The notes below the pieces were generated by a model. The model was not told the DNA's origin, did no database searches, and worked only from the letters and a program-made list of their open reading frames with translations. A program made the translations under genes and the position numbers. DNA of 64,000 bases from Acetomicrobium hydrogeniformans ATCC BAA-1850 (GTDB taxonomy: Bacteria > Synergistota > Synergistia > Synergistales > Acetomicrobiaceae), in contig NZ_ACJX03000001.1 in assembly GCF_000160455.2 (NCBI RefSeq), positions 62,001 to 126,000 of the forward strand, given 5' to 3'. The first letter of the stretch is position 1. Each line of letters starts with the position of its first letter. Shown here piece after piece: positions 49,958-59,397 of the stretch.

Positions 49958-51121
49958 TCAATCCGCCAGCGCTTTTTTAAATAGCACCAGGTAATCTTCT
50001 TTGCTCATTTCACGAGGATTGCTCTCAGTAGAGATGTTTCCGGCTGCCATATCGGCCAACCTTTCAAGGTCCGATTCTTTCACACCAAGGCTCTTGAAAG
50101 AGGGCAGGCCCACTTCTTTTGCCAGTTTTTTGACCCTTTCTACGGCCTTCATGGCACCTTCCTGCGAAGTTCCAAAGGTCTCTCTCATTGCAATTGCGAT
50201 TCTTGCGTACTTTTCTATGCAAGACTCGGCGTTATATTCCATAACGTAGGGCAACAATACGGCGTTGCAAACCCCGTGGGGCGCATCGTAAATGCCACCC
50301 AAGGCCTCGGCCATGCAGTGAACGGAACCGACGTCGGAGTGGCTAAAGGCTATGCCCGCAAGCAAGCTTCCCACCAACATGCTGGCCCGCGCCTCAATAT
50401 CTTCCCCATCTTTCACCGCCTTTGCCAGATTGTGCGTTATCAGCTCAATAGAGTATAAAGCCAGCGCATCGCTGACAGGCTCGGAAACCTTGACGGTGTA
50501 AGCCTCGATGGCGTGTGTCAAGGCATCCATGCCCGTCGAGGCAGTTATATGAGGCGGAACGGTTACGGTAAGTCCGGGATCGAGCATGGCAACCTCTGCA
50601 GCCATGTAGGGACTTCTTACCGTCATCTTGTAGTTGTTTTCGGTGTCGGTGATTACCGCCGAAAAGGTAACCTCGCTTCCCGTGCCGGCAGTAGTCGGTA
50701 TGGCGACGAAGGGAAGGATGGGCTTTTTTACTTTAGTCCTTCCCTCGAAATCCTTTATCCTCTCCCCGCCGTGGGAAACCAAAACGCCAATTGCCTTGGC
50801 GCAATCAATAACGCTTCCTCCGCCTATGGCGACCATCGCATCGGCCTTAAAACCTCTTACTGCCTGAGCGCCGCTTTCGACGTTTCGGTCCTTCGGATTG
50901 GGATCTATCCCATCGAAAATGCTGTAGGAGATCCCTCCTTCATTTAGGATGGGCTTTATTTTTCCCAGCAAGCCTGCCTTTTCGATGCCGGGGTCTGTAA
51001 TTATGCATACTTTTTGGGCTCCAAGTTTCCTTAGTTCGTCCCCAAGCTTAACAACGATGCCCACTCCGTATTCGATCCTCGTTGGTAACTCGAAACTAAA
51101 TTGCCTCAACATGTTCGTCAT
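49958..51121 (-). CDS. Iron-containing alcohol dehydrogenase
   Basis: A 387-residue group III alcohol dehydrogenase. Seen: RIEYGVGIVVKLGDEL, MVAIGGGSVIDCAKAIGVL for NAD(P) binding, IPTTAGTGSEVTFSAVITD, and the metal-binding region DALTHAIEAYTVK and DAPHGVCNAVLLPYV. Such enzymes interconvert aldehydes and primary alcohols or diols in fermentation. ATG 51121 is used because AAAGGTGATG lies just upstream; earlier in-frame starts lack a ribosome site. Substrate unknown. Confidence 0.9.
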   Translation of the reverse strand: MTNMLRQFSFELPTRIEYGVGIVVKLGDELRKLGAQKVCIITDPGIEKAGLLGKIKPILNEGGISYSIFDGIDPNPKDRNVESGAQAVRGFKADAMVAIGGGSVIDCAKAIGVLVSHGGERIKDFEGRTKVKKPILPFVAIPTTAGTGSEVTFSAVITDTENNYKMTVRSPYMAAEVAMLDPGLTVTVPPHITASTGMDALTHAIEAYTVKVSEPVSDALALYSIELITHNLAKAVKDGEDIEARASMLVGSLLAGIAFSHSDVGSVHCMAEALGGIYDAPHGVCNAVLLPYVMEYNAESCIEKYARIAIAMRETFGTSQEGAMKAVERVKKLAKEVGLPSFKSLGVKESDLERLADMAAGNISTESNPREMSKEDYLVLFKKALAD

Positions 51122-51254
51122 TTTCATCACCTTTTTATACAGAGGTTGCCACAAAATCAAGACTACCGGATTCTTTTTCATATTCCCAGGATTTAAGTTG
51201 AAGTTTGGATCAAAGTAGATACCCTAAGTCCCACTGTATGTTTTAAGCTTTGAC

Positions 51255-52337
51255 CTAGAAATAAGTAAAATCTATTTCTCCGTTAGACATTACCATACTA
51301 TTTAAAATATTCAATAATCCAGTAGCATCATTCATATTAACAAGCTCAACAGGAGAATGAGAGTATCGCCGAGGCGTAGTCAGTAACCCTGTAGGAACAC
51401 CTGCCAAGGAAATATTCGTTGCATCAGTAGTGTAAGACTCACCGCTTAAAGTCACATATTGGACGTTTACCCCCGTTTTTTGAGAATGCCTTTCGATGCA
51501 TTCTGCAATTTTCGGGTGGACTACGTTGTTGGCAAATCCTCCTTCTATACCGTCAATGAGCGGACATACCGGGCCATGCCCCAGTTTAATCGGTAGTTCT
51601 GACTGGAAATTGATATCAGGCGTATCACCGCAAGGGATAGTATCCAACACAACAGCCCAATCGGGCTTTACCTTTTTTACCGCCATTGCAGCACCTCGAA
51701 GGCCAATTTCCTCTTGTACGCAGACAAGCCCATAAAGGGTCCCCGGAAAGTCTGCATGATTGAGATTGAAGAACAATTCTAAAATAATGGCACAGCTTAT
51801 GCGATTGTCTATCGATTTTGTCGATACGAGGTCAGGATTATACATTTCGGTAAAATCGCTTTGAAACGTAATGCGATGGCCGATCTTGATACCCATCGCT
51901 TCCGCATCCTTTTTAGAAGAAGCCCCAACATCTATGTAGCATTCTCTAATGGGCCGAACTTGCCTTTTTTCTTCCTCCTTTTGAAGGTGTCCTGCTTTAA
52001 TACCTATCACTCCAGGTACCTTACCCCTTATTAATACCTTTCTTCCCGGGAGCAAAACATCATTAACCCCGCCTACCCTATCAAAACATATGAATCCATC
52101 ATCGCGAATACTCTTTACCACCATCCCGATCTCATCAGAATGTGCGGACACCATCAATACAGGCCCATCTGCGCTACCTCTTTTTATGGCGTAAATATTA
52201 CCCCAGCTATCTACCTCAACAGAATCTGCAATTGGCGTGAAAGCATCCCTTAAATACCTCACTACTTCGCGCTCGTCACCCGATACTCCACATAGGGACG
52301 CCAAATCCTTGAGTCTTTCTTTAAGCCTTTCCTTCAC
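51255..52337 (-). CDS. M42 family metallopeptidase
   Basis: A 360-residue aminopeptidase of the M42 (glutamyl/lysyl aminopeptidase, FrvX) family. Seen: LCGVSGDEREVVRYLRD, MVSAHSDEIGMVVKSI with a metal His-x-Asp, TKSIDNRISC with the bridging Asp, VCVQEEIGLRGAAMA with the catalytic Glu pair, and SHSPVELVNM. It should remove N-terminal residues from peptides in the cytoplasm. GTG 52337 has GGGGAG six bases upstream. It follows the M20 gene by 75 bp. Confidence 0.9.
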   Translation of the reverse strand: MKERLKERLKDLASLCGVSGDEREVVRYLRDAFTPIADSVEVDSWGNIYAIKRGSADGPVLMVSAHSDEIGMVVKSIRDDGFICFDRVGGVNDVLLPGRKVLIRGKVPGVIGIKAGHLQKEEEKRQVRPIRECYIDVGASSKKDAEAMGIKIGHRITFQSDFTEMYNPDLVSTKSIDNRISCAIILELFFNLNHADFPGTLYGLVCVQEEIGLRGAAMAVKKVKPDWAVVLDTIPCGDTPDINFQSELPIKLGHGPVCPLIDGIEGGFANNVVHPKIAECIERHSQKTGVNVQYVTLSGESYTTDATNISLAGVPTGLLTTPRRYSHSPVELVNMNDATGLLNILNSMVMSNGEIDFTYF

Positions 52338-52412
52338 GATTATCTCCCCTTAGCACTGAAAGGTAAATTAAAAAAGGAGGAAAAGTCATCGCTTCTCCTC
52401 CCTCAAAAGTTA

Positions 52413-53609
52413 TTAATTCGAAAGAAAATCTATAGCCGTAGCACTCAATAAAAGTACGCCTTCCCACAAGATGTTCTCATCAATATCGAACTTTGAATTG
52501 TGGTGTGGATGTATCTGCCCATCTACCTCCCTGCAGCCGGCGAGGAAAAAGAATGTTCCCGGAACCTCGTTCAAGAAGTAAGCCATATCCTCTCCGCCCA
52601 TGGAAGGTTCGGGGATTTCCTTAACCATATCCTTGCCAAGAATTTCCGTTGCTACCTTCACAAATCTTTTAGTGAACTCAGGGTCGTTAGAAAGCGGTGG
52701 ATATCCATAAGTGTAAGTATACTCGACTTCAGCTCGCATTCCGGATGCAACGCCCTTAATTATTTCGCCGATGCGTTCATCTAAAAACTCTCGAATATCT
52801 TGTTTTAAAGCCCTCACGGTACCCTCGAAGGTAACATCCTGCGATATTATGTTATAAGCTGTACCTCCCTGAATTTTGCCAATGGTCACCACCACAGGCT
52901 CAAGCGGATTAATCTCACGACTGACTACAGTCTGGACAGCTGAAATAGCGTGGGCAGCGACCGAGATGGAATCAACCGATTTATGGGGCGTAGCGCCGTG
53001 AGCACCCTTTCCCTTGATTTTAACATCTATCCTATCTAAGCAAGCCATCATGGGGCCGTAACTCACGAAAACCTCTCCGGGCTTCTCATAATCCCAAAGA
53101 CATCCTGTATGCAGACCAATGATAGCGTCTACCTTTGGATTTTCTAAGGCACCATCTTCGATCATCGGCTTCGCCCCACCGGGGCCTTCTTCGGCAGGCT
53201 GGAAAATGAACTTGACGTTTCCGGCAAACTCTGAGGCCATTTCAGATAATAATTTCGCAGCACCGAGGGCTATAGCCGTGTGAGCATCATGACCGCAGCC
53301 ATGCATGCGTCCCTCAACTTTCGATGCAAAGGGAAGTCCCGTTTCTTCCTTAAGGTTTAAGGCGTCCATATCCGCCCTAATCGCTATGGTTGGTCCAGGT
53401 TTTGTGCCTTTAAGCACCGCCACAACCCCATGACCGGCTATACCCGCTCTCACGTCAAGACCCATTTCCTTAAGCCTTTCGACGACGAATTTTTCCGTCT
53501 CAGGCAACTCTAAACCCACTTCTGGATATTGGTGAAGATAGCGTCGCCATCCCACTAGTTGATCCTGAAGCTCCTTAGCTCTTTCCCTCAATCTATCAAA
53601 CCTTCCCAC
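52413..53609 (-). CDS. M20 family amidohydrolase (aminoacylase/carboxypeptidase type)
   Basis: A 398-residue M20D hydrolase. Seen: RRYLHQYPEVGLELPET, AIRADMDALNLKEETGLPF, HGCGHDAHTAIALGAA with metal ligands, FQPAEEGPGGAKPMIEDGAL with the catalytic Glu, and SMGGEDMAYFL. It removes acyl groups from N-acyl amino acids or cleaves dipeptides. GTG 53609 is chosen since GGAGGG lies seven bases upstream. It starts 25 bp after the membrane protein gene, suggesting its substrate is imported by that system. Confidence 0.9.
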   Translation of the reverse strand: MGRFDRLRERAKELQDQLVGWRRYLHQYPEVGLELPETEKFVVERLKEMGLDVRAGIAGHGVVAVLKGTKPGPTIAIRADMDALNLKEETGLPFASKVEGRMHGCGHDAHTAIALGAAKLLSEMASEFAGNVKFIFQPAEEGPGGAKPMIEDGALENPKVDAIIGLHTGCLWDYEKPGEVFVSYGPMMACLDRIDVKIKGKGAHGATPHKSVDSISVAAHAISAVQTVVSREINPLEPVVVTIGKIQGGTAYNIISQDVTFEGTVRALKQDIREFLDERIGEIIKGVASGMRAEVEYTYTYGYPPLSNDPEFTKRFVKVATEILGKDMVKEIPEPSMGGEDMAYFLNEVPGTFFFLAGCREVDGQIHPHHNSKFDIDENILWEGVLLLSATAIDFLSN

Positions 53610-53634
53610 AGTGTATCCCTCCAAACGTAGGATA

Positions 53635-54312
53635 TCATTTAATTAAGCCTTTTTTATAAAACACCCTCGCAATCCCAATAGTTCCAAAGACCGATGCAAG
53701 TATGATGATCCAAACGGGCACTTTTAAAATCAAAAGCACTATGGGAATCGCTAGTGCAAAGGGCGCTAGCTTAGGCTGTCGTAGCGAAAACTGGCCAAAT
53801 ACCGCACCAAATATCGCTGGGGCAGTATAGCTCCGAAAGGCATCGGCCACAGCCGGGGGAAATAACTTGATCAACGAATAGCCTACGAAAGCTGCAAGCG
53901 TTACGGCAACGAAGTTTACGATGATCGAGCCAATAATTCCCATTGTACCTATTAGCTCTGCTTGTCTTGTTCCCTCCTTGACCCCTAAAACTTCCTGAGC
54001 CATTGCAGAACAGGGCAACCTTAGGTTAGAGATATTGCCGCTCAAAAAGGACATATACGTGCCAGCTAATCCCAATATAGGATAGTAGGAGATGGGTTCG
54101 ACGATGTACATGGCGCCAAAGATTGCGGCTATAAGCCCCCATGCAGTTATTGCCGTTGACAGTTTAGGATATACGCCATATACGATGTAAAGATATATTA
54201 ATGGCAAAAAGCTTAATAGACATGCGGAAAGCATAGTTATAGCCCCTATTTTTACGACTGGGCGTGTCCACTGCTCATGAAAGTATGCATCATCGATCTG
54301 TTTCTCCGACAT
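53635..54312 (-). CDS. Membrane protein, partner of the DUF5058 protein
   Basis: A 225-residue integral membrane protein with about six hydrophobic segments (for example LSACLLSFLPLIYLYIVYGV and FALAIPIVLLILKVPVWIII). I do not recognise a named family. Charged residues are concentrated in the N-terminal 20 residues. It lies directly after the DUF5058 gene and before M20 and M42 peptidases, so it probably forms a two-subunit carrier for peptides or acylated amino acids. AGGAGGT precedes ATG 54312. Confidence 0.7.
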   Translation of the reverse strand: MSEKQIDDAYFHEQWTRPVVKIGAITMLSACLLSFLPLIYLYIVYGVYPKLSTAITAWGLIAAIFGAMYIVEPISYYPILGLAGTYMSFLSGNISNLRLPCSAMAQEVLGVKEGTRQAELIGTMGIIGSIIVNFVAVTLAAFVGYSLIKLFPPAVADAFRSYTAPAIFGAVFGQFSLRQPKLAPFALAIPIVLLILKVPVWIIILASVFGTIGIARVFYKKGLIK

Positions 54313-54342
54313 TTTCTTACCTCCTCTTCATCAAAAAAATCA

Positions 54343-55041
54343 CTAGAACAATATGGCCGCCACGGTCATGCCGATCAGCATAGCGATGCCCAATGTGTAT
54401 TCTTTAAGCCATGTCGCTTTTTTAGCTACATTTAAAAGGATAACCATTGACACACCACCAACCAGGGCTGCGGTTAGTGGACCATTGAGTGTGATTATGT
54501 TACGACCGTTCAAATAACCGAAAACACCGATCATGGCAGCAGATGTCAAAATTGCCAACCATACTGGGTCGCCAGCACCCATTTTCTCCCTAAAACCTTC
54601 GAGCTTATGGGCGAAAAGTCCCACCAATAGAAGCCAACCACAGCCGTTTATGCACATGGTCCACCAAGAAACTGACATGGCGTAAAGGTCGTAGCCCTCC
54701 CCGCCGAATTTAACTCCAACAGCATCAGCTCCGACTGTTGCTGCCGTAAGCTCTGTTGGGGCAGCACCTATAACTGCCAGACGCATCCATGCCATGGGGG
54801 CTCCTATAACAGACATCAGGCCAACCATAATGATAAAGATGGCTACAGAAGGTCCAATTGCTGTGATGGCACCAGCTTTAAACGCACGTTTGAGATGGTC
54901 ATCGGTAAGGTCGACCAACTTTGCTGTTTTCTTTATTTGTTTATAATACAAAAAAGCTTGGATGATTGTTAACAAAACAATAGGAGCTGCCGTTATCCAT
55001 ATGCCAAATGAATTCGCTACTGTAAGGACTTCTCCGCTCAT
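54343..55041 (-). CDS. DUF5058 family membrane protein
   Basis: A 232-residue membrane protein with about six hydrophobic segments. Seen: NSFGIWITAAPIVLLTIIQA at the N-terminus, AGAITAIGPSVAIFIIMVGL, GAPMAWMRLAVIGAAPTELTA, and SVSWWTMCINGCGWLLLVGL. This matches the DUF5058 family, known from anaerobes and unassigned. ATG 55041 is chosen because AGGAGGGAG lies just upstream; a GTG start 18 bp earlier would swallow it. It is followed 30 bp on by its likely partner. Confidence 0.8.
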   Translation of the reverse strand: MSGEVLTVANSFGIWITAAPIVLLTIIQAFLYYKQIKKTAKLVDLTDDHLKRAFKAGAITAIGPSVAIFIIMVGLMSVIGAPMAWMRLAVIGAAPTELTAATVGADAVGVKFGGEGYDLYAMSVSWWTMCINGCGWLLLVGLFAHKLEGFREKMGAGDPVWLAILTSAAMIGVFGYLNGRNIITLNGPLTAALVGGVSMVILLNVAKKATWLKEYTLGIAMLIGMTVAAILF

Positions 55042-55131
55042 AACTCTCCCTCCTGACACAATGTTTTATTGTTTATCTGAGTTTCTTCGCTTGACCATTT
55101 CTGTTCTATCACTCCCTTTATCACCGCCTTT

Positions 55132-56373
55132 TTACATTGCAAGTTTTAATAACGATCCTAACAACATATTGCACCCCAACTCGATATCCTCGTAACGGGA
55201 ATCTTCTTCTGGAACATGACTACGACCATTAACGCTAGGAATAAATATCATTCCAGCCTTAGTAACAGCAGACAAAATAGAAGAATCATGAACAGCGCCA
55301 CTGTTCATTCGCATAAAGGGTATGTTTCTTGCCTTAGCTTCATTTTCAAGAAGTTCCACGGTCAATTTATCTAAAATAATAGCATCCGAACTGCCTAGAA
55401 AGTGCATATTTGAACTTACGCCATGCAATGCAGATTCATCAATAAGCTTTTGTCTAACATCACTTACGAATTGATTTAAAATGCGATTGTCAACATCTCT
55501 TGCATCCAATGTAAAAAGCACATTTTCGGGAATTACATTTGATATGTTCGGTTCGCAAAAAATGCGTCCAACTGTAGCTACTGTACTACCCGAAGGTGTT
55601 ATTTTGGCTAAATCTTCAATATGTGCCATGATCTTGGCTGCCGTCGCCATAGGATCATTTCTAAGACTCATTGGCGTAGCACCGGCATGGTTGGCAACCC
55701 CCTTTAATACAATTTCAAAAGCTTGCATTCCAGCTATGGCTTCAACGATACCGATTGGAATATTCTTCGATTCAAGCACAATGCTTTGTTCTATATGTAA
55801 CTCTAACATGGCCTTAACTTCTCCATGTTTCAAGACTTGATGAGTAACCTTATCTGGATCATATCCCGCCCTTTTTGCCATGTCATACATGGAAATACCA
55901 AGTGGGTTTTTGAGTTTTTTCAGGTCATCTACGCCATAATATCCAACCATAGCCTTGCTACCAGCAAGTGTTGAACCGAAATTTGACCCTTCTTCCTCTG
56001 AAAAGACGACAAATTCTAAAGAATTTAACGTCTTTATCCCGTTTTCGATGATGGTCCTTATCGCCTCTAAAGCACCAATAGCACCAACTAGACCATCATA
56101 TTTGCCGCCATGATATACAGTATCAATATGAGAGCCACTCATTACTGATGGTGCTTGCGGATCTAAACCCTCGAGCTTGGCGCGAATATTACCAACACCA
56201 TCGGTAGTTACCTTTAAACCGAATTCCTGGCATTCATTAATCAAAAATTCCCTTGCTTGCATATCCTCCTTTGAGTATGAGAACCTTGTATATCCCTGAC
56301 CAGGTGTTGCATTAAATTCGCATATTGTTTCAATGTTATTCATAATCCTATCAATATTAACTTCAAGCATCAT
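55132..56373 (-). CDS. M20-family Zn-dependent hydrolase (N-carbamoyl-L-amino acid hydrolase/allantoate amidohydrolase type)
   Basis: A 413-residue enzyme of the HyuC/AllC subfamily. Seen: GYTRFSYSKEDMQAREFLI, SGSHIDTVYHGGKYDGLVGA with metal ligands, VFSEEEGSNFGSTLAGSKAM with the catalytic Glu, LELHIEQSIVLE, GVANHAGATPMSLRNDP and MNSGAVHDSSIL. It removes carbamoyl or related groups from amino acids. This gene is more AT-rich than the aco genes. It heads the leftward set ending with gckA. Confidence 0.88.
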   Translation of the reverse strand: MMLEVNIDRIMNNIETICEFNATPGQGYTRFSYSKEDMQAREFLINECQEFGLKVTTDGVGNIRAKLEGLDPQAPSVMSGSHIDTVYHGGKYDGLVGAIGALEAIRTIIENGIKTLNSLEFVVFSEEEGSNFGSTLAGSKAMVGYYGVDDLKKLKNPLGISMYDMAKRAGYDPDKVTHQVLKHGEVKAMLELHIEQSIVLESKNIPIGIVEAIAGMQAFEIVLKGVANHAGATPMSLRNDPMATAAKIMAHIEDLAKITPSGSTVATVGRIFCEPNISNVIPENVLFTLDARDVDNRILNQFVSDVRQKLIDESALHGVSSNMHFLGSSDAIILDKLTVELLENEAKARNIPFMRMNSGAVHDSSILSAVTKAGMIFIPSVNGRSHVPEEDSRYEDIELGCNMLLGSLLKLAM

Positions 56374-56505
56374 CTAGCACTCCTTATTGACTATGAAAAA
56401 TAAAAACTATATCAAAGTCTGTTGTTTAACCTGTAATCTTCAAAAGTTATCCACATTAAATACATAGTTAGAGTTCGCTGAAAAACTCCCCTCTTTATTC
56501 TTATT

Positions 56506-56602
56506 CTTTGCTTTATGTTATCATGATTCTAGAGAAAGTAAATAGGTGTTTAGTCATATTTTACATTTCCCACCTTTCCTTGCTCTATGCTATCATAATA
56601 CT
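56506..56602. repeat. Pair of 25-bp imperfect direct repeats upstream of the hydrolase gene
   Basis: CTTTGCTTTATGTTATCATG (from 56506) and CCTTGCTCTATGCTATCATA (from 56578) share 20 of 25 bases over the full repeat and are 72 bp apart. They may be tandem regulator sites for the leftward set or traces of a mobile element. The second overlaps the ISLre2 target repeat. Confidence 0.5.
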
Positions 56603-56624
56603 TAGACCGCGTCAAGTTTTTGTA

Positions 56625-57944
56625 GGCTCTATTTCAAATAGTGTGGAAACACTCCGGTGGTAAGAATCCCAACATTATCTTTTTTGTGTAGACCTCTACG
56701 TTTCTAAGACCAAAGGAGATTCGTTTTAGCATCTTCACCTTCGTATTACATCCTTCGGTATAGGCATTGGTAGTTTTGTTGTCGAAGTAGTTTAATATAG
56801 GCTGTCGCCACCGTTTTAGGGTATTGCCCCACCTGTACAACTCGGCATCGTCAGAAGCCTTCAGGTTCATGATGATCAGGTCTAAAAGCTTGGCTGCCTC
56901 GTCCTTGTCCTTCGCCCTATATACGTCCCTTAAGCGTTCCTTGGCCCAGTAAAAGCCCTTGAGGTTTGGATAAGTTTTTAAAAGCTCGTCTACCTTTTGC
57001 CTTCCTCTGTCGCTTAAATTCTCCCTTGCAATTAAGAATATCTTCTTTGGTATCCTTACCTTACCCTTATGCCTTACGTCCTGCTCAATCCTCCTGGCTT
57101 CGTCCATGCGCTTATTGGCATCCGCTATCACGTGGAAATGGTCTACCACCACATTGGCCTCAGGGAAGAGCTTATTGGCCGCCTTCCTGAAGGCCTCCTT
57201 CATGTCTATGCAGACTTCCTTGACCTTATGGGCAGGGATCTCGGATAAGAAGGCCTCCAATGTGGCTAGGCGGTCGTCTTTTAGGACCTCAAGCACCTTC
57301 TTTGCCTTAACGTCTGTTATTATGAGCACCATCTCCTGATGTTTGAAGCTATGCTCGTCTATCCCTAAGTGAAGCTTTTCTGCATCGTTTATTGCTGACC
57401 GCAAGAGGTCTGGTATCGTTTTTGCCTCCATCAAGATCTTTTTAGCCTTGCCGTAGGAGATTTTAAGCAGCTTCGATATTGCCTTAAAGCTCATCGAACT
57501 CAAAAGCCACAAGACCAACTTTTCCGCATAGTTGGTAAGCCTGCTACGAGGTTTTATTATCTTAAGCTCCTGCGTAAATGTGCGGCCGCAATGCTTACAC
57601 TTCCACCTCTGCCTGCCATGTATCTCAAGATATACTTTCTTTCCGTTGATTAACGTGTGCAGCACCTTCCTTGGTTTGGCTTTGCCGTGCCTGTAGAAAT
57701 CTTTTGAGTTACACTCGGGACAAACTGCTGTCTTGTCGGGTTTAACTTGCACCTCAATCACAAAAGCATCCTCTTCTTCACGCGTATCCGATATCTTGAA
57801 GCCTTTAAGTCCGAGCATTTTGGTGATATTATTATTATGGCCATTGGCCATGGTGGTAAGAGCCTCCTTTCTTAATGGGTTTGGTTGGTTCTTACCACCA
57901 TTATATTTTTTGTGTCAAATTTCCACACTAAAGATTATAGAGCC
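56625..57944 (-). mobile_element. ISL3-family insertion sequence (1320 bp), inserted in the terminal repeat of ISLre2 copy 3
   Basis: The terminal inverted repeats begin GGCTCTATTTCAAATAGTGT on the left and GGCTCTATAATCTTTAGTGT on the right (read inward). GTTTTTGTA occurs directly outside both ends (56616-56624 and 57945-57953) and is part of the ISLre2 terminal repeat, which proves the order of insertion. Confidence 0.9.
56634..57851 (-). CDS. ISL3 family transposase
   Basis: A 405-residue transposase. Seen: N-terminal zinc-finger CPECNSKDFYRHGKA, then RQRWKCKHCGRTFTQ; a helix-turn-helix-like SFKAISKLLKISYGKAKKIL; and the DDE core with LGIDEHSFKH, VCIDMKEAFRKAA, VVVDHFHVIADANKR and YTEGCNTKVKMLKRISFG. 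The gene appears intact. GGAGG lies 11 bases before ATG 57851. Confidence 0.92.
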   Translation of the reverse strand: MANGHNNNITKMLGLKGFKISDTREEEDAFVIEVQVKPDKTAVCPECNSKDFYRHGKAKPRKVLHTLINGKKVYLEIHGRQRWKCKHCGRTFTQELKIIKPRSRLTNYAEKLVLWLLSSMSFKAISKLLKISYGKAKKILMEAKTIPDLLRSAINDAEKLHLGIDEHSFKHQEMVLIITDVKAKKVLEVLKDDRLATLEAFLSEIPAHKVKEVCIDMKEAFRKAANKLFPEANVVVDHFHVIADANKRMDEARRIEQDVRHKGKVRIPKKIFLIARENLSDRGRQKVDELLKTYPNLKGFYWAKERLRDVYRAKDKDEAAKLLDLIIMNLKASDDAELYRWGNTLKRWRQPILNYFDNKTTNAYTEGCNTKVKMLKRISFGLRNVEVYTKKIMLGFLPPECFHTI

Positions 57945-58008
57945 GTTTTTGTAGGATTTTTAGGAACCACTCCCCGATGTATCTTAAAGGGTAACGTCTG
58001 CGAGTCAG

Positions 58009-59397
58009 CTAAAAATCAAACCCGCTATGACATATGCCCTTTAAAGAAGTGTATAAAGGCGTTACTTTTCCCGTTTTAAGTACCGTTATGCATCCAAGCT
58101 CACTTGCAACGGAACCGAAGATATCCCCCAGGTTCAAGGTGAATTTGTGTCTTTTGTCCGCATTCTCACCTTCTTGGTCTTTTTTCTTTACCTGTTCTGA
58201 CGTCACCTTGCCACCGCTACAGATGTAAGCCCTTAAAGCAGACATGGCCTTTAAGCCCTTCCTGCTCCAGGCCATAGGCCTGGAACTTAACCTAGAAGAA
58301 AGTACGTGGCTTACGTGACCTTCAGGGCTTGAGCTGCCGCAATCCTCTTCGTTTCGAATCGTTATAGACTGCCAGTTGTTGGTTATATACCTCCTGAAAT
58401 CTTTTATCCTCCTTCTTTCCTTTTCATCCAGGGCATCGTTTAACATCTCAAAGCTAATCTTTTTAAAGGAGTTAAGGTCATTTGTATTTATGGCCCTGTA
58501 TATATAACGTCTTTTTTCAGGCTGCCTTGCCGTGGATTCAAGGATCGCTTTATTTAGGTGGAATTTATCCAGCACCAACTTTGACTCGGGCAGCCAGTTT
58601 ATCCCCTGTCTTATCCAATTTGCACCATCTCCATGGATGTATATGTCCTTTATGTCCTCCGGGTCGTAAAGATCGTATATCCTATCTGTTACCTCAAGCC
58701 AAAACTCGTCTGCGTCTTTTCCGTAACCGCTCATGTATATGGGGTTTATACATCTGTTTTTGGATCCCTCTTTAAAGGTGCCCTCGTATATACAGATCAA
58801 AGGAAGATTCGTACTTCTGCCCTCCTGTAAGGATACGTGGTCTTCATCTGCATCTATGTGCAATACATGCGCGCTTCTTTTCTCAGGAACTTTTGTCTTT
58901 AAGGCCTCCAGGTTTAGGCTGTGTATCTTGTTTTTGACGGTTTGTTTGGATAACTCACCACTAGTCACGTTTGAAGAACTTTTAGCGTAAGATACCTGGC
59001 CTGCCGTCTCTACCAGCTTTACCGTCACTGTTTTGCTTATCCTTTCGTATTTATCCAACCCCAGGGCTTCGTCTAAGGGGTATACGTATTTATCATGACT
59101 TTTATCAAAGTAGTAGGTCCTGTCAAAGGATATATCTCCAAATATGGTATAAACGCTTCTTTTGTCATCACGCCTTTCTACGACCAATCCTCTTTGCTTT
59201 CGAGACGTTTTGTCCTTTAATATGGCTTCGTCTGCAAGCTCAAGGTAAGCCTTTACGATCTCCCGGATGAAGGCCTTCGTCATGCGAAAAAGCTCATCTT
59301 CTATTTCAGCCAGCGTCCTGACATGGGAACTGCAAAAAAACTTCAATATCTCGGAGATGAAGTTTGAGACAATTTGTAGTAAAATAACCTTGTTCAA
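58009..59397 (-). CDS. UPF0236 family (ISLre2) transposase, copy 3
   Basis: A 462-residue full-length transposase, nearly identical to copy 1 at both ends. Residues about 145-200 differ more (SSNVTSGELSKQ and KVPEKRSAHVLHI against SMNVTEGELSRQ and KVPKKRGVEVLHI), as if a short tract came from another copy. Start TTG with GGAGGG upstream. The reading frame is intact although the right end of the element is split by ISL3. Confidence 0.92.
   Translation of the reverse strand: MNKVILLQIVSNFISEILKFFCSSHVRTLAEIEDELFRMTKAFIREIVKAYLELADEAILKDKTSRKQRGLVVERRDDKRSVYTIFGDISFDRTYYFDKSHDKYVYPLDEALGLDKYERISKTVTVKLVETAGQVSYAKSSSNVTSGELSKQTVKNKIHSLNLEALKTKVPEKRSAHVLHIDADEDHVSLQEGRSTNLPLICIYEGTFKEGSKNRCINPIYMSGYGKDADEFWLEVTDRIYDLYDPEDIKDIYIHGDGANWIRQGINWLPESKLVLDKFHLNKAILESTARQPEKRRYIYRAINTNDLNSFKKISFEMLNDALDEKERRRIKDFRRYITNNWQSITIRNEEDCGSSSPEGHVSHVLSSRLSSRPMAWSRKGLKAMSALRAYICSGGKVTSEQVKKKDQEGENADKRHKFTLNLGDIFGSVASELGCITVLKTGKVTPLYTSLKGICHSGFDF

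Noticed and set aside
56605-56624. A fourth, separate ISLre2 end
   Set aside because: It is the outer part of the copy 3 right end, displaced by the nested ISL3, as the shared 9-bp target repeats show.
57885-58079. Small gene reading across the ISL3/ISLre2 junction
   Set aside because: The same peptide tail appears at the truncated lipA end because it is simply the ISLre2 right end read backwards.
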